NCBI GenBank assembly: GCA_963779735.1
Contig: CAVZZJ010000004.1
Span: 124,001-188,000, forward strand
Length of the DNA stretch: 64,000 nt
Origin: Bog-473 sp963779735
Lineage (GTDB): Bacteria; Actinomycetota; Acidimicrobiia; Acidimicrobiales; RAAP-2
Direction: 5' to 3'
Shown piece after piece: positions 49,386 to 57,941 of the stretch; position 1 is the first letter of the stretch, and each line of letters starts with the position of its first letter. The notes under the pieces are model-generated. The model was not told the DNA's origin. It was given only the letters and a program-made list of their open reading frames with translations, and did no database searches. The position numbers were made by a program, and so were the translations under genes.

Positions 49386-50813
49386 TCACTGCCCGAGGAG
49401 GCGTTCCATGCGGGTGGCCAGGCCGCTGGGCCGCCCGCTGCGTTGCTCGGCGCGGTCGGCCAGCCTCATGGTCCAGAGCCCGGCGTTGACGCCCAGCCAG
49501 CGCAACGGCTCGGGCTCCCAGGGCGGTGATCGGTGATTCACCCAGGGCAGGCAGGTCAGCTCCGTGTCGGACCCTGTGATGAGATCGGCCAGTGTCCGGC
49601 CGGCCAGGTTGGCCGTGGCGACCCCGTCGCCCACATAGCCCCCGGCCCATGCGATGCCTCGGTGGTGATCGAAACCGACCGAGGAGTGCCAGTCGCGCGG
49701 GATCCCCAGCGGGCCGCCCCAGGCGTGGGTGAAGCGACGTGAGGAGAGCGCCGGGAAGAGGCCCGCGAGCGTGGCGCGCAAGAGCTCGTGCACCGCGGGC
49801 GCGCCGTCGAACGACGGCCGCACGGCCGAACCGAAGTGGTACGGAGCCCCGCGACCGCCGAAGGCGATGCGGTCGTCGGCGGTGCGCTGACCGTAAATGA
49901 TCATGTGCCGGTAGTCGGAGAAGGTCGAGCGGCCCCGCAGCCCGGCCGACTCCCAGAAGTCGCCGCTCAACGGCTCGGTGGCCACCATGAGCGAGTAGAC
50001 CGGCGCCAGGGTGCGCTTCTCACCCGGCAACGTCGGCGTCCACGCCTCGACGGCGCGGACCACCACCTCCGCCCTGATCACGCCCGAGGTGGTGTGGACC
50101 ACGGGAGCGGCCCCGGGGCCGCCCGGGACGATGCCGGTCACCTCGGTCCGCTCGTAGACGGTGACACCGAGGCGCTCGACGGCCTCGGCCAGGCCGCGGG
50201 CCAGGAGGGCCGGCTGTATGGCCGCGCAGTGCGGGGTGAAGGTGGCGCCGACGATCCCATCCATGCCGACCATGGCCTCCGCTTCTCGGCGGTCGAGCCA
50301 GCGCAGGTCGCCCTCGCCGAAGCCCAGTGACCGGGCCTCGCCGATCTCCGCCAGGGCCCGAACCCGTTGGGCGGCACTGCGGGCCGCGTGGACGGTACCT
50401 CCCTTGGCGAAGTGGCAGTCGATCCCCTCGTCCACCGCCGCGGCGCCGACCACGTCCACCGTGTCCTGCATGGCCCGGCGCATCTGCCGCATGGCGCCGA
50501 TGCCGTAGCGCCGGGCGAGTGCGGCGTCGGAGGTGGCGAACAGCGCGGAGCACCAGCCTCCGTTGCGTCCCGAGGCCCCGAAGCCGGCTACCTCCCGTTC
50601 CACCACGGCGATACGGAGCGAGGGATCGGCGCGGGCCAGCGCGTGCGCCGACCACAGTCCGGTGAATCCCGCCCCGACGACGCAGACGTCCACCGCCAGG
50701 TCGCCGGCGAGCGGCGGGCGCAGCACCAACGGCGCGGGGACGTCCTCCCACCAAAGAGAGAGACGCCGGTAGTCCGACGACTCTCTCTTTGGGCCGTCTA
50801 CACCCGGTGCCAC
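49386..50813 (-). CDS. FAD-dependent amine oxidase (DAO family, PuuB/gamma-glutamylputrescine-oxidase-like)
   Basis: The 475-residue flavoprotein opens with the family-typical YRRLSLWWEDVPAPLV. The FAD motif VDVCVVGAGFTGLWSAHAL, SGRNGGWCSALF and HCAAIQPALLARGL follow, and near the end WGGPLGIPRDWHSSVGFD and WAGGYVGDGVATANLAG. It oxidises an amine, giving an aldehyde, NH3 or amine and H2O2. GTG 50813 overlaps the stop of the upstream aminotransferase by 16 bp. A strong hairpin (50751-50792) lies within its first codons. The cluster also has an aldehyde dehydrogenase. Confidence 0.88.
   Translation of the reverse strand: MAPGVDGPKRESSDYRRLSLWWEDVPAPLVLRPPLAGDLAVDVCVVGAGFTGLWSAHALARADPSLRIAVVEREVAGFGASGRNGGWCSALFATSDAALARRYGIGAMRQMRRAMQDTVDVVGAAAVDEGIDCHFAKGGTVHAARSAAQRVRALAEIGEARSLGFGEGDLRWLDRREAEAMVGMDGIVGATFTPHCAAIQPALLARGLAEAVERLGVTVYERTEVTGIVPGGPGAAPVVHTTSGVIRAEVVVRAVEAWTPTLPGEKRTLAPVYSLMVATEPLSGDFWESAGLRGRSTFSDYRHMIIYGQRTADDRIAFGGRGAPYHFGSAVRPSFDGAPAVHELLRATLAGLFPALSSRRFTHAWGGPLGIPRDWHSSVGFDHHRGIAWAGGYVGDGVATANLAGRTLADLITGSDTELTCLPWVNHRSPPWEPEPLRWLGVNAGLWTMRLADRAEQRSGRPSGLATRMERLLGQ
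50751..50792 (-). other. Perfect 12-bp inverted repeat at the aminotransferase/oxidase junction
   Basis: CCAAAGAGAGAG (50751-50762) and CTCTCTCTTTGG (50781-50792) pair perfectly around an 18-base loop. In the minus-strand transcript it forms a hairpin covering about codons 8-21 of the oxidase gene, right after the aminotransferase stop. Such a structure could lower translation of the downstream gene or protect the upstream mRNA end (inference). Confidence 0.55.
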
Positions 50814-52177
50814 GCCTCGGTCAGCACCTCGCGCAGGGTGGAGACCATGAGGTCGATCTCCTCCTGTCCGCAGATGAGCGGGGGGGAGAGCTGCACGACG
50901 GGGTCGCCGCGGTCGTCGGCCCGACAGATGAGACCGGCCTCGAACAACGCGCCGGAGAGGTAGCCCCGCAATAGGCGCTCGGACTCCTCGTCGTCGAAGG
51001 ACAGGCGCGTGTCCTTGTCCTTGACCAACTCGATGCCGTAGAAGAACCCCGCACCGCGGACGTTGCCCACGATCGGCAGGTCGTAGAGGCTGTCGAGACC
51101 GGCCCGGAAGGCCCCTTCGGTCGCCCGCACGTGCTCCAGGATCTTCTCACCCTCGAAGACATCGAGGTTGGCGAGGGCCACTGCGCAGCTGACCGGGTGG
51201 CCGGCGAAGGTGAAGCCGTGCAGGAAGGAGGCGCCCTCTTTCAAGAAGGGCTCCATCAGCCGGTCGGCCACGATCATGGCACCCAGCGGCGCGTAGCCCG
51301 AGGTGAGCCCCTTGGCCACGGTGATGATGTCGGGTTGGTACCCGTAGCGATCGGCGCCGAACCAGTGCCCGAGACGGCCGAACGCGCAGATCACCTCGTC
51401 GGAGACCAAGAGGGCACCGTGCCGGTCGCAGATCTGGCGCACCCGCTCGAAGTACCCGGGCGGCGGCGGGAAGCATCCGCCCGCGTTCTGCACGGGTTCG
51501 AGGTAGACCGCGGCCACCGTGTTCGCTCCCTCCCGCACGATGGCCCGCTCAATCTCGTCGGCGGCCCACTGACCGAAGGCCACCTCGTCATCGGCGAAGA
51601 GGGGTGCCCGGTAGAAGTTGGTGTTGGGGACCTTGATCGCTCCCGGGACCAGAGGCTCGAAGGGGGTCTTGAGGTCCGGTATGCCGGTGATCGACAGCGC
51701 GCCCATGGAGGTCCCGTGGTAGGCGATCTCGCGGCTGATGACCTTGGTGCGTTGCGGCTGCCCGGTCATGCGGAAGTACTGGCGGGCCAGCTTCCACGCC
51801 GATTCGACCGCCTCGGAGCCACCGGAGGTGAAGAAGACACGGTTGAGGTCGCCGGGGGCGTAGTCGGCCAGTCGCTCTGCCAGCTCTATGGCGCGTGGGT
51901 GGGCGTAGGTCCAGAGGGGGAAGTAGGCCAGCGTGCTCGCCTGCTTCGCCCCCGCCTCGGCCAGCTCGGTGCGCCCGTGGCCGATCTGCGAGGTGAAGAG
52001 GCCGGCCAACCCGTCCAGGTAGCGCTTGCCGTGCTGGTCCCACACGTAGGCCCCCTCGCCGCGCACCACCACCGGGACCTGGTGGGTCTCGTAGGAGCCC
52101 ATGCGGCTGAAGTGCATCCATAGATGGCGCCGGGCCTGGTCGCTCAGGTTGGAGTTGTCCGGATCGGAATTCGTCAT
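50798..52177 (-). CDS. Class III (omega) aminotransferase, putrescine/beta-alanine-type
   Basis: The 459-residue PLP enzyme has GKRYLDGLAGLFTSQIGHGR, NRVFFTSGGSEAVESAWKLARQY, EIAYHGTSMGALSITG, LLVSDEVICAFGRLG (Asp to the pyridine N) and IITVAKGLTSGYAPLGA (Schiff-base Lys near residue 289). This group moves the terminal amino group of omega-amino acids or diamines to pyruvate or 2-oxoglutarate. ATG 52177 is well placed, 16 bp after the Lrp-like gene. The oxidase gene follows with overlap. Confidence 0.93.
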   Translation of the reverse strand: MTNSDPDNSNLSDQARRHLWMHFSRMGSYETHQVPVVVRGEGAYVWDQHGKRYLDGLAGLFTSQIGHGRTELAEAGAKQASTLAYFPLWTYAHPRAIELAERLADYAPGDLNRVFFTSGGSEAVESAWKLARQYFRMTGQPQRTKVISREIAYHGTSMGALSITGIPDLKTPFEPLVPGAIKVPNTNFYRAPLFADDEVAFGQWAADEIERAIVREGANTVAAVYLEPVQNAGGCFPPPPGYFERVRQICDRHGALLVSDEVICAFGRLGHWFGADRYGYQPDIITVAKGLTSGYAPLGAMIVADRLMEPFLKEGASFLHGFTFAGHPVSCAVALANLDVFEGEKILEHVRATEGAFRAGLDSLYDLPIVGNVRGAGFFYGIELVKDKDTRLSFDDEESERLLRGYLSGALFEAGLICRADDRGDPVVQLSPPLICGQEEIDLMVSTLREVLTEAWHRV

Positions 52178-52193
52178 TGGTCCTCCGCTTGGG

Positions 52194-52703
52194 TCAGCGC
52201 GTGCCCCATGTATAGGTTTGCTTGGCCAGCTTGAGATACAAGAACGTCTCGGTGGCCCGTACGCCGGGGATCGATCGCACCGAGTCGTTCAGCACGTGCA
52301 GCAGGCGGTCGTCGTCCTCGCAGACGATCTCGGCGAGGAGGTCGAACGAGCCCGCGCACATGACCACGTAGTCGACCTCCGGCAGGGCGGCTAGCTTGTC
52401 GGCCACCACCCGGACGTCCCCCTCCACATTGAGGCCGATCATGGCCTGGCGGGTGAAGCCCAGCTGCAGGGGGTCGGTGACGGCGACGATCTCCATGACC
52501 CCCGACTCGCGGAGGCGCTGCACCCGGCGTCGCACGGCCGCCTCCGACAGGCCGACGGCCTGGGCGATGGCGCCGTAGGGCTGCCGCCCGTCGCGCTGCA
52601 ACGCCTCAATGATGGCCCGGTTGGCCGCGTCGAGGACGAGCGCCACCCCGGCGCCGTCGCCCTCTGCGCCTGCCGGCTCCGCCGGCTCGTCGTTCCCCGA
52701 CAT
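52194..52703 (-). CDS. Lrp/AsnC-family transcriptional regulator
   Basis: The 169-residue protein has an N-terminal helix-turn-helix (ANRAIIEALQRDGRQPYGAIAQAVGLSEAAVRRRVQRL) and the C-terminal ligand-binding RAM domain (MIGLNVEGDVRVVADKL, VDYVVMCAGSFDLLAEIVCED). ATG 52703 follows TGAGGAG; a longer GTG start at 52736 is less likely. It heads the minus-strand aminotransferase/oxidase operon and is divergent from the aldehyde dehydrogenase, with an inverted repeat between. It probably controls both sides in response to an amino acid or amine. Confidence 0.92.
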   Translation of the reverse strand: MSGNDEPAEPAGAEGDGAGVALVLDAANRAIIEALQRDGRQPYGAIAQAVGLSEAAVRRRVQRLRESGVMEIVAVTDPLQLGFTRQAMIGLNVEGDVRVVADKLAALPEVDYVVMCAGSFDLLAEIVCEDDDRLLHVLNDSVRSIPGVRATETFLYLKLAKQTYTWGTR

Positions 52704-52750
52704 TCGACTCCTCACGCCAAACCCGGCCACAGCCACTCCCTAGCTATTCT

Positions 52751-52795
52751 GCCGAATTCTTTCACATTCTGACCATCATTCAAGCAGAATTCGGC
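52751..52795. promoter_or_regulatory. 10-bp inverted repeat, probable Lrp operator
   Basis: GCCGAATTCT (52751-52760) and AGAATTCGGC (52786-52795) are perfect inverted copies with a 25-base spacer, in the divergent gap between the Lrp-like regulator and the aldehyde dehydrogenase genes. A weaker third half (GCGGAATTGC, 52814-52823) follows. Multiple spaced sites are usual for Lrp-type octamers. Confidence 0.55.
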
Positions 52796-52889
52796 GTCCC
52801 AGGTCGAATACATTGCGGAATTGCTTGTCGCGCCGCTCCCGGTCTGTGATTGTGTAGACGCCGAAACCATTCACACAGGAGGGGACGAC

Positions 52890-54317
52890 GTGCGGCGTTT
52901 GCGGAACTTTATCGGTGGGGACTTCCACGACGCGCTGGACGGTCCGATGGCCCCCCTGGTCGATCCGTCCACCGGGGAGGTGTTCGCCGAGGCGCCGATG
53001 TCGGGGCCGGCCGACGTGGATCGCGCCCTTCGGGTGGCGGCCGAGGCGTTCACCTCGTGGAGGCGGAGCACCCCCTCGGAGCGGAGCCTCGCCCTCTATC
53101 GCATCGCCGACGCCCTGGAGGCTCGGGGGGAGGAGCTGGTGCGGGCCGAGTGCGAGAACACGGGGAAGCCGTTCCAGCTGACGATGGACGAGGAACTCCC
53201 CCCGATGGTGGATCAGATCCGCTTCTTTGCCGGTGCGGCGCGGCACCTCCAGGGTCTGTCCGCCGGCGAGTACATGGCCGGGCACACCTCGTTCATCCGT
53301 CGTGAGCCCATCGGCGTGTGCGGTGCCGTGGCGCCGTGGAACTACCCCATGATGATGGCCGCCTGGAAGTTCGCACCCGCACTGGCGGCGGGGAACACGG
53401 CGGTGCTCAAGCCCTCGGACACGACGCCGGTCTCTGCGCTGCTCATGGCGGAGATCATGGCCGAGCACCTGCCCCCCGGCGTCTTCAACGTGGTCTGCGG
53501 GGATCGGGACACCGGCCGGGCGCTGGTCGTGCACGAGATCCCCGCCATGGTCTCGGTGACCGGCTCGGTGCGCGCCGGCATGGAGGTCGCGGCGGCCGCG
53601 GCGCCCACGCTCAAGCGCGTCCACCTCGAGCTGGGCGGCAAGGCACCCGTCATCGTCTTCGATGACGCCGATCCGGCCCTGGCGGCCGCCGGGATCGCCG
53701 GCGCCGGCTACTTCAATGCCGGGCAGGACTGCACGGCCGCCACCCGGGTGCTGGCCGGGCCGGGAGTGCACGACGAGCTCCTCGCCGCACTGGTCGAGCA
53801 GGCCGAGGGGACCGTGGTGGGAGGGACCGACGTCGAGGGCGCCGATTTCGGCCCGTTGAACAACCGCACCCAGCTCGAACGGGTGTCGGGGTTCGTCGAC
53901 CGTGCGCCCAGCCATGCGTCGGTCGTGACCGGGGGCAGACGGGTGGGGACCCGCGGCTACTGCTACGCCCCCACGGTGGTGGCCGGGCTGCGCCAGGACG
54001 ACGAGCTGGTGCAGTCCGAGGTATTCGGGCCGGTCATCACCGTCCAGAGGTTCACCGACGAGGCCGAGGCGTTGCAGTGGGCCAACGGGGTGGAGTACGG
54101 ACTGGCCTCGTCGGTGTGGACGCGGGACCACGGGCGCGCCATGCGGGTGGCGCGGGATCTCGACTTCGGCTGCGTGTGGATCAACACCCACATACCGCTC
54201 GTGGCGGAGATGCCCCACGGGGGGTTCAAGCGGTCGGGCTACGGCAAGGATCTCTCCTCGTACGGCTTCGAGGACTACACCCGGATCAAGCACGTCATGA
54301 GCAACATTGAGGAGTGA
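52890..54317 (+). CDS. Aldehyde dehydrogenase, gamma-aminobutyraldehyde/betaine-aldehyde type
   Basis: The 475-residue NAD-dependent enzyme has NFIGGDFHDALDG, GAVAPWNYPMMMAAWKFAPAL, the catalytic Glu in VHLELGGKAPVIVF (near residue 249), the catalytic Cys in YFNAGQDCTAATRV (near residue 282) and EVFGPVITVQRF. YNAGQDCxA with these neighbours resembles aminobutyraldehyde dehydrogenases (PatD/PuuC role), which fits the adjacent amine oxidase. GTG 52890 follows AGGAGGGG. The alanine dehydrogenase gene starts 4 bp downstream. Confidence 0.92.
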   Translation: MRRLRNFIGGDFHDALDGPMAPLVDPSTGEVFAEAPMSGPADVDRALRVAAEAFTSWRRSTPSERSLALYRIADALEARGEELVRAECENTGKPFQLTMDEELPPMVDQIRFFAGAARHLQGLSAGEYMAGHTSFIRREPIGVCGAVAPWNYPMMMAAWKFAPALAAGNTAVLKPSDTTPVSALLMAEIMAEHLPPGVFNVVCGDRDTGRALVVHEIPAMVSVTGSVRAGMEVAAAAAPTLKRVHLELGGKAPVIVFDDADPALAAAGIAGAGYFNAGQDCTAATRVLAGPGVHDELLAALVEQAEGTVVGGTDVEGADFGPLNNRTQLERVSGFVDRAPSHASVVTGGRRVGTRGYCYAPTVVAGLRQDDELVQSEVFGPVITVQRFTDEAEALQWANGVEYGLASSVWTRDHGRAMRVARDLDFGCVWINTHIPLVAEMPHGGFKRSGYGKDLSSYGFEDYTRIKHVMSNIEE

Positions 54318-54320
54318 TCG

Positions 54321-55442
54321 GTGATCATCGGCATACCCAGGGAGGTCAAGGACGACGAGTACCGGGTGGCCATCACGCCGGCCGGGGTGCGGGAGCTGAC
54401 CTCGGCCGGCCACGCGGTCTACGTGGAAGCAGGGGCCGGCCAGGGATCGTTGATGCCCGACGAGGACTTCGAGCGCACCGGCGCCCGGATCATCGCCTCG
54501 GCGGAGGACCTGTGGGCCGAGTCCGAGCTGGTGTGCAAGGTCAAGGAGCCGGTGCCCGAGGAGTACGGGCGCCTCGGCGCGCGGTCCGGGCAGGTCCTCT
54601 TCACCTACCTGCACCTGGCGGCCTCCCGCGACTGCACCGAGGCGCTCGTCGCCGGGGGCAATGTGGCCATCGCGTACGAGACGGTCCGCCTGCCCGACAA
54701 CTCCCTCCCCCTCCTGGCGCCCATGAGCGAGGTGGCCGGACGCATGGCACCGATCGTGGGGGCGCACCATCTGATGCGTCCCGGTGGCGGCCGCGGCGTG
54801 CTGGTCGCCGGCGTCCCCGGCGTGCGGGCGGCCCGGGTGGTCATTCTCGGCGCCGGTGTGTCCGGCATGGCGGCTGCGACGCTGGCGGTCGGCATGCATT
54901 CGGACGTCTACGTGCTCGACCGGAATCTCGACCGGCTGCGCCAGGTCGACCACCACTTCCGCGGGGCGCTCGAGACCGTGGCGTCGTCCCAACATGCCAT
55001 AGAGGAGATCTGCATCGACGCCGACATCGTCATAGGGGCGGTCCTCGTAGTGGGCGCCCGTGCCCCACGCCTGGTGTCCGACGCCCTGGTGGAGCAGATG
55101 CGCGTCGGCTCGGTCCTGGTGGACATCTCGGTCGATCAGGGCGGCTGTTTCGAGTCGACCCGCCCGACGACCCACTCGCATCCCACCTTCGAGGTCCACG
55201 GGTCGATCTTCTACTGCGTGGCCAACATGCCCGGCGCCGTGCCCCACACCTCGACGCACGCCCTGGCCAACGCCACCCTGCCCTACACCCTCGGCATCGC
55301 CTCACAGGGGTGGGCGGATGCAGTCCGGCACGACCCGGCGCTGCGCGAAGGGGTCAACGTGGTGTCCGGGCAGATCGTCTACGAGCCCGTGGCCGCCGCC
55401 CATGGGCTGCCGTTCACCCCTCTGGCCGAGCTGATCGCCTAG
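54321..55442 (+). CDS. ald: Alanine dehydrogenase
   Basis: The 373-residue NAD enzyme interconverts L-alanine and pyruvate plus ammonia. It has IIGIPREVKDDEYRVAITPAGV, the pyruvate-binding Lys in LVCKVKEPVPEEYG, the catalytic His in FTYLHLAASRDCTEAL, the NAD motif VVILGAGVSGMAAATLAVG and FYCVANMPGAVPHTSTHAL. GTG 54321 is 4 bp after the aldehyde dehydrogenase stop behind GAGGAG. It can recycle the alanine formed by a pyruvate-dependent omega-aminotransferase, which links it to the amine cluster. Confidence 0.95.
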   Translation: MIIGIPREVKDDEYRVAITPAGVRELTSAGHAVYVEAGAGQGSLMPDEDFERTGARIIASAEDLWAESELVCKVKEPVPEEYGRLGARSGQVLFTYLHLAASRDCTEALVAGGNVAIAYETVRLPDNSLPLLAPMSEVAGRMAPIVGAHHLMRPGGGRGVLVAGVPGVRAARVVILGAGVSGMAAATLAVGMHSDVYVLDRNLDRLRQVDHHFRGALETVASSQHAIEEICIDADIVIGAVLVVGARAPRLVSDALVEQMRVGSVLVDISVDQGGCFESTRPTTHSHPTFEVHGSIFYCVANMPGAVPHTSTHALANATLPYTLGIASQGWADAVRHDPALREGVNVVSGQIVYEPVAAAHGLPFTPLAELIA

Positions 55443-55448
55443 GGACGC

Positions 55449-56390
55449 TCAGGACACCAGCACGATCTTTCCCAGTTTCCCTCCGGCGGAGAAGGACTCG
55501 TAGGCCGCACCGGCCTCGCGCAGGGGAAAGGTGGCACAGACGGGCACCCGGATCTGACCGCCCCGCAGGAGGGGCAGCACATGGGCCGATACGGCGGCGG
55601 CGACGTTGGCCTTCTCCCGCCGGGTCCGGTTACGCAGCGTGGCGCCCCCGATGGTGGCCCTCGTGCCCATGAGCTGGAGCAGGTTGACCTCCAGCTTGGC
55701 TCCCGAGCCGACACCGATGACCACGACGCGCGCGCCGATGGCCAGGTGGGGGAGGACGGTGACCAGGCTGGCGGCGCCAACCAGCTCGAGCACGACATCG
55801 TAGGGACCGTGCGCCTCCACCTCGCCCGGGTCGACGACCACGCCGGCCCCGAGTCCCATCACCCCCGAGTGCTTGGTGGCGTCGCGCACCGTGGCCACCA
55901 CGCCCGCACCGGTGGCCGCGGCCAGCTGGACCGCCGCAGTGCCGACCCCGCCGGCGGCACCGGAGATCAGCACACGCTCCCCCGTGCGCAGATCGGCCCG
56001 GGTGAACAGGGCGTCGTGGGCGGTCGAGAACACCTCGGGGAACCCCCCGGCTTCGGCCCAGCTCAGCGACTCGGGGACGGCCAGAGCATGGGACTCGTCG
56101 ATCACCGCCATGGTGGCCTGCCCACCCCCACCCAGAAGGGACATGACCCGGTCGCCGGGGGCGTACCGCGTCACCCGTGCTCCCGCCGCCACCACCTCGC
56201 CGGCCACCTCCATGCCCGGGATGTCGGCCGGGGCATCCCGAGGAGCCGGGTAGCGCCCGGCGCGCTGCATGATGTCGGCTCCGTTGATCCCCGCCCCACG
56301 GACGGCCACGAGGAGTTCGGTGTCGCCCGCCACCGGATCGTCCCGCTCCTCCCAGTGCAGCTGACCGTCCCGGATCACCACGGCGTGCAT
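55449..56390 (-). CDS. Zinc-free MDR-family quinone/NADPH oxidoreductase
   Basis: The protein of about 313 residues has the MDR layout: MHAVVIRDGQLHWEE, VAVRGAGINGADIMQRAG, PGMEVAGEVVAAGARVTRYAPGDRVM, the NADPH motif VLISGAAGGVGTAAVQLAAATG and the terminal GGKLGKIVLVS. No zinc-binding cysteines are present, which points to quinone oxidoreductase or enoyl reductase. ATG 56390 is chosen; ATG 56402 is equally possible. The longer frame upstream is antisense to the glutathione peroxidase gene. Confidence 0.9.
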   Translation of the reverse strand: MHAVVIRDGQLHWEERDDPVAGDTELLVAVRGAGINGADIMQRAGRYPAPRDAPADIPGMEVAGEVVAAGARVTRYAPGDRVMSLLGGGGQATMAVIDESHALAVPESLSWAEAGGFPEVFSTAHDALFTRADLRTGERVLISGAAGGVGTAAVQLAAATGAGVVATVRDATKHSGVMGLGAGVVVDPGEVEAHGPYDVVLELVGAASLVTVLPHLAIGARVVVIGVGSGAKLEVNLLQLMGTRATIGGATLRNRTRREKANVAAAVSAHVLPLLRGGQIRVPVCATFPLREAGAAYESFSAGGKLGKIVLVS

Positions 56391-56444
56391 GGTGATCACC
56401 ATAGGCAGAGCGGTGACCCCGCGGGGGCCGGTATCCTCGGCCGG

Positions 56445-56933
56445 ATGGCCCTTTACGACATCCCCCTCCATACCCTCCAGGGTGACGACGCATCGCTCGG
56501 CGACTACGCCGGCAAGACCCTCCTCGTCGTCAACGTGGCCTCGAAGTGCGGCCTGACGCCGCAGTACGAGGGGCTCGAGCGCCTGCAGAAGATGTACGGC
56601 GACCGTGGCTTCTCGGTGCTCGGCTTCCCCTGCAACCAGTTCATGGGGCAGGAGCCGGGCACCCCGGAGGAGATTCAGCAGTTCTGCTCCACCACCTACG
56701 GCGTGAGCTTCCCTCTGTTCGAGAAGGTAGAGGTCAACGGCGAGAACCGCCACCCCCTCTACGAGGAGCTGACCGTGACGCCCGACGCGGAGGGTACGGC
56801 GGGCGATATCACCTGGAACTTCGAGAAGTTCCTGGTGTCGAACACGGGCGAGGTCATCGGGCGCTTCCGTCCCCAGGTCGAGCCCGAGGATCCGGCCATC
56901 GTGGACGCCATCGAGGCTTCGCTGGCCGCTTGA
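56445..56933 (+). CDS. Glutathione peroxidase-family thiol peroxidase
   Basis: The 162-residue protein has the peroxidatic Cys in VNVASKCGLTPQYEGLERL (Cys near residue 36, not selenocysteine), FPCNQFMGQEPGTPEEI with the Gln and a second Cys, and the Trp/Asn of ITWNFEKFLV. It reduces hydroperoxides, probably with thioredoxin or mycothiol, as actinomycetes generally lack glutathione. Its stop TGA overlaps a TTG that starts the next gene. Confidence 0.93.
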   Translation: MALYDIPLHTLQGDDASLGDYAGKTLLVVNVASKCGLTPQYEGLERLQKMYGDRGFSVLGFPCNQFMGQEPGTPEEIQQFCSTTYGVSFPLFEKVEVNGENRHPLYEELTVTPDAEGTAGDITWNFEKFLVSNTGEVIGRFRPQVEPEDPAIVDAIEASLAA

Positions 56934-57607
56934 GCGGGTTCGCCGCGTCCATCTTCGACATGGACGGGCTGCTCATCGACTCGGAGATCCTCTGGCACGA
57001 GGCGGAGATCGACATACTCGGCGACCTCGGCGTGCCGCTGTCGGGCGACGGCTGCCGCACCACCAAGGGGATGTTCGTGGGCGAGGTGACCGAGTACTGG
57101 CATGCGCGGTACCCGTGGGCGGGCCCGACGCCGGCCGAGGTGGCGGTCACGATCGTCGACCGGGTCATCGCACTGGTCCTCTCGAAGGGCGAGCTCAAGC
57201 CGGGCGCCGAGCACGCCATATCCCTGTGCGCCGAGCGTCACCTGGCCCTCGCCGTCGCCTCGTCGTCGCAGTACCGCCTCATCGACACCGCGCTGGAGCA
57301 CTTCGGCCTACGCCACCACTTCGCGCTCGTGCACTCGGCCGAGGACGAGCAGTGGGGGAAGCCGCACCCGGCCGTCTTCCTCACCACGGCAGCCAAGCTC
57401 GGGGCCACCCCCCGTCGCTGCCTGGTCTGGGAGGACGCTCCGGCCGGGGTGCTGGCGGCGAAGGCGGCGTCCATGACCTGCATCGCCGTGCCCGAGCGCG
57501 GGGAGCAGAACGAGCCGGCGTTCTCGCTGGCCGACGTCGTCCTCGGCTCCCTGCTCGACATGGACGGGTATCGCCTCGACGCCCTCTCCCGCCGCACCGT
57601 CGGGTGA
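56930..57607 (+). CDS. HAD-superfamily phosphatase (sugar-phosphate type)
   Basis: The 225-residue subfamily IA HAD protein has the nucleophile Asp motif SIFDMDGLLIDSE near residue 10, LAVASSSQYRLIDTALEHFG (motif II), KPHPAVFLTTAAKLG (motif III Lys) and CLVWEDAPAGVLAAKAA (motif IV). It resembles 2-deoxyglucose-6-phosphatase/beta-phosphoglucomutase-like enzymes. The TTG start at 56930 overlaps the peroxidase stop (TTGA), which supports translational coupling; no ATG or GTG fits. Confidence 0.87.
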   Translation: MSGFAASIFDMDGLLIDSEILWHEAEIDILGDLGVPLSGDGCRTTKGMFVGEVTEYWHARYPWAGPTPAEVAVTIVDRVIALVLSKGELKPGAEHAISLCAERHLALAVASSSQYRLIDTALEHFGLRHHFALVHSAEDEQWGKPHPAVFLTTAAKLGATPRRCLVWEDAPAGVLAAKAASMTCIAVPERGEQNEPAFSLADVVLGSLLDMDGYRLDALSRRTVG

Positions 57608-57626
57608 GGGATCAATCGGAGGGGGA

Positions 57627-57832
57627 TCAATCCGAGCGAAGATGTCGTAGTGCGTGCGCCCGGGCAGGACGGCCAGCCGCATGTCCTGCCCATCTGATCT
57701 TCCGGCCAGCACCTCGGGGAACCAGCCGTCGCGCCGGAAGGGGAAGGAGACCAGGGCCACCGTGCACACCACCACGCAGTACACGTCGACGCCGTCGACC
57801 GGCGCGTACCCGCTGGAAACCTGCTGGGACAT
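57627..57832 (-). pseudogene. Remnant of an alpha/beta hydrolase gene
   Basis: ATG 57832 opens SSGYAPVDGVDVYCVV, the usual start of alpha/beta hydrolases of the 'APVNGLDLYYEVHG' kind. About 25 codons later comes MRLAVLPGRTHYDIFA, the usual C-terminal segment before the catalytic His. The whole core between them, with the nucleophile Ser, is absent. The frame then runs antisense into the HAD gene. This is an internally deleted remnant, not a functional gene. Confidence 0.65.
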
Positions 57833-57941
57833 CTCTTGAACGTAGACGGCGCCAGGCGCTCCGGGTCATCGCGGCGTCGCCCGCAGCCTCTAGTCTTTCC
57901 ACGTCACGGGTCCCCGGCCCGTCGATCACCATTGAGCTCGC

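Noticed and set aside
57833..57941. T-box riboswitch upstream of ileS
   Set aside because: No AGGGTGG-like T-box sequence or specifier stem is recognisable in the 109 bases before the start.
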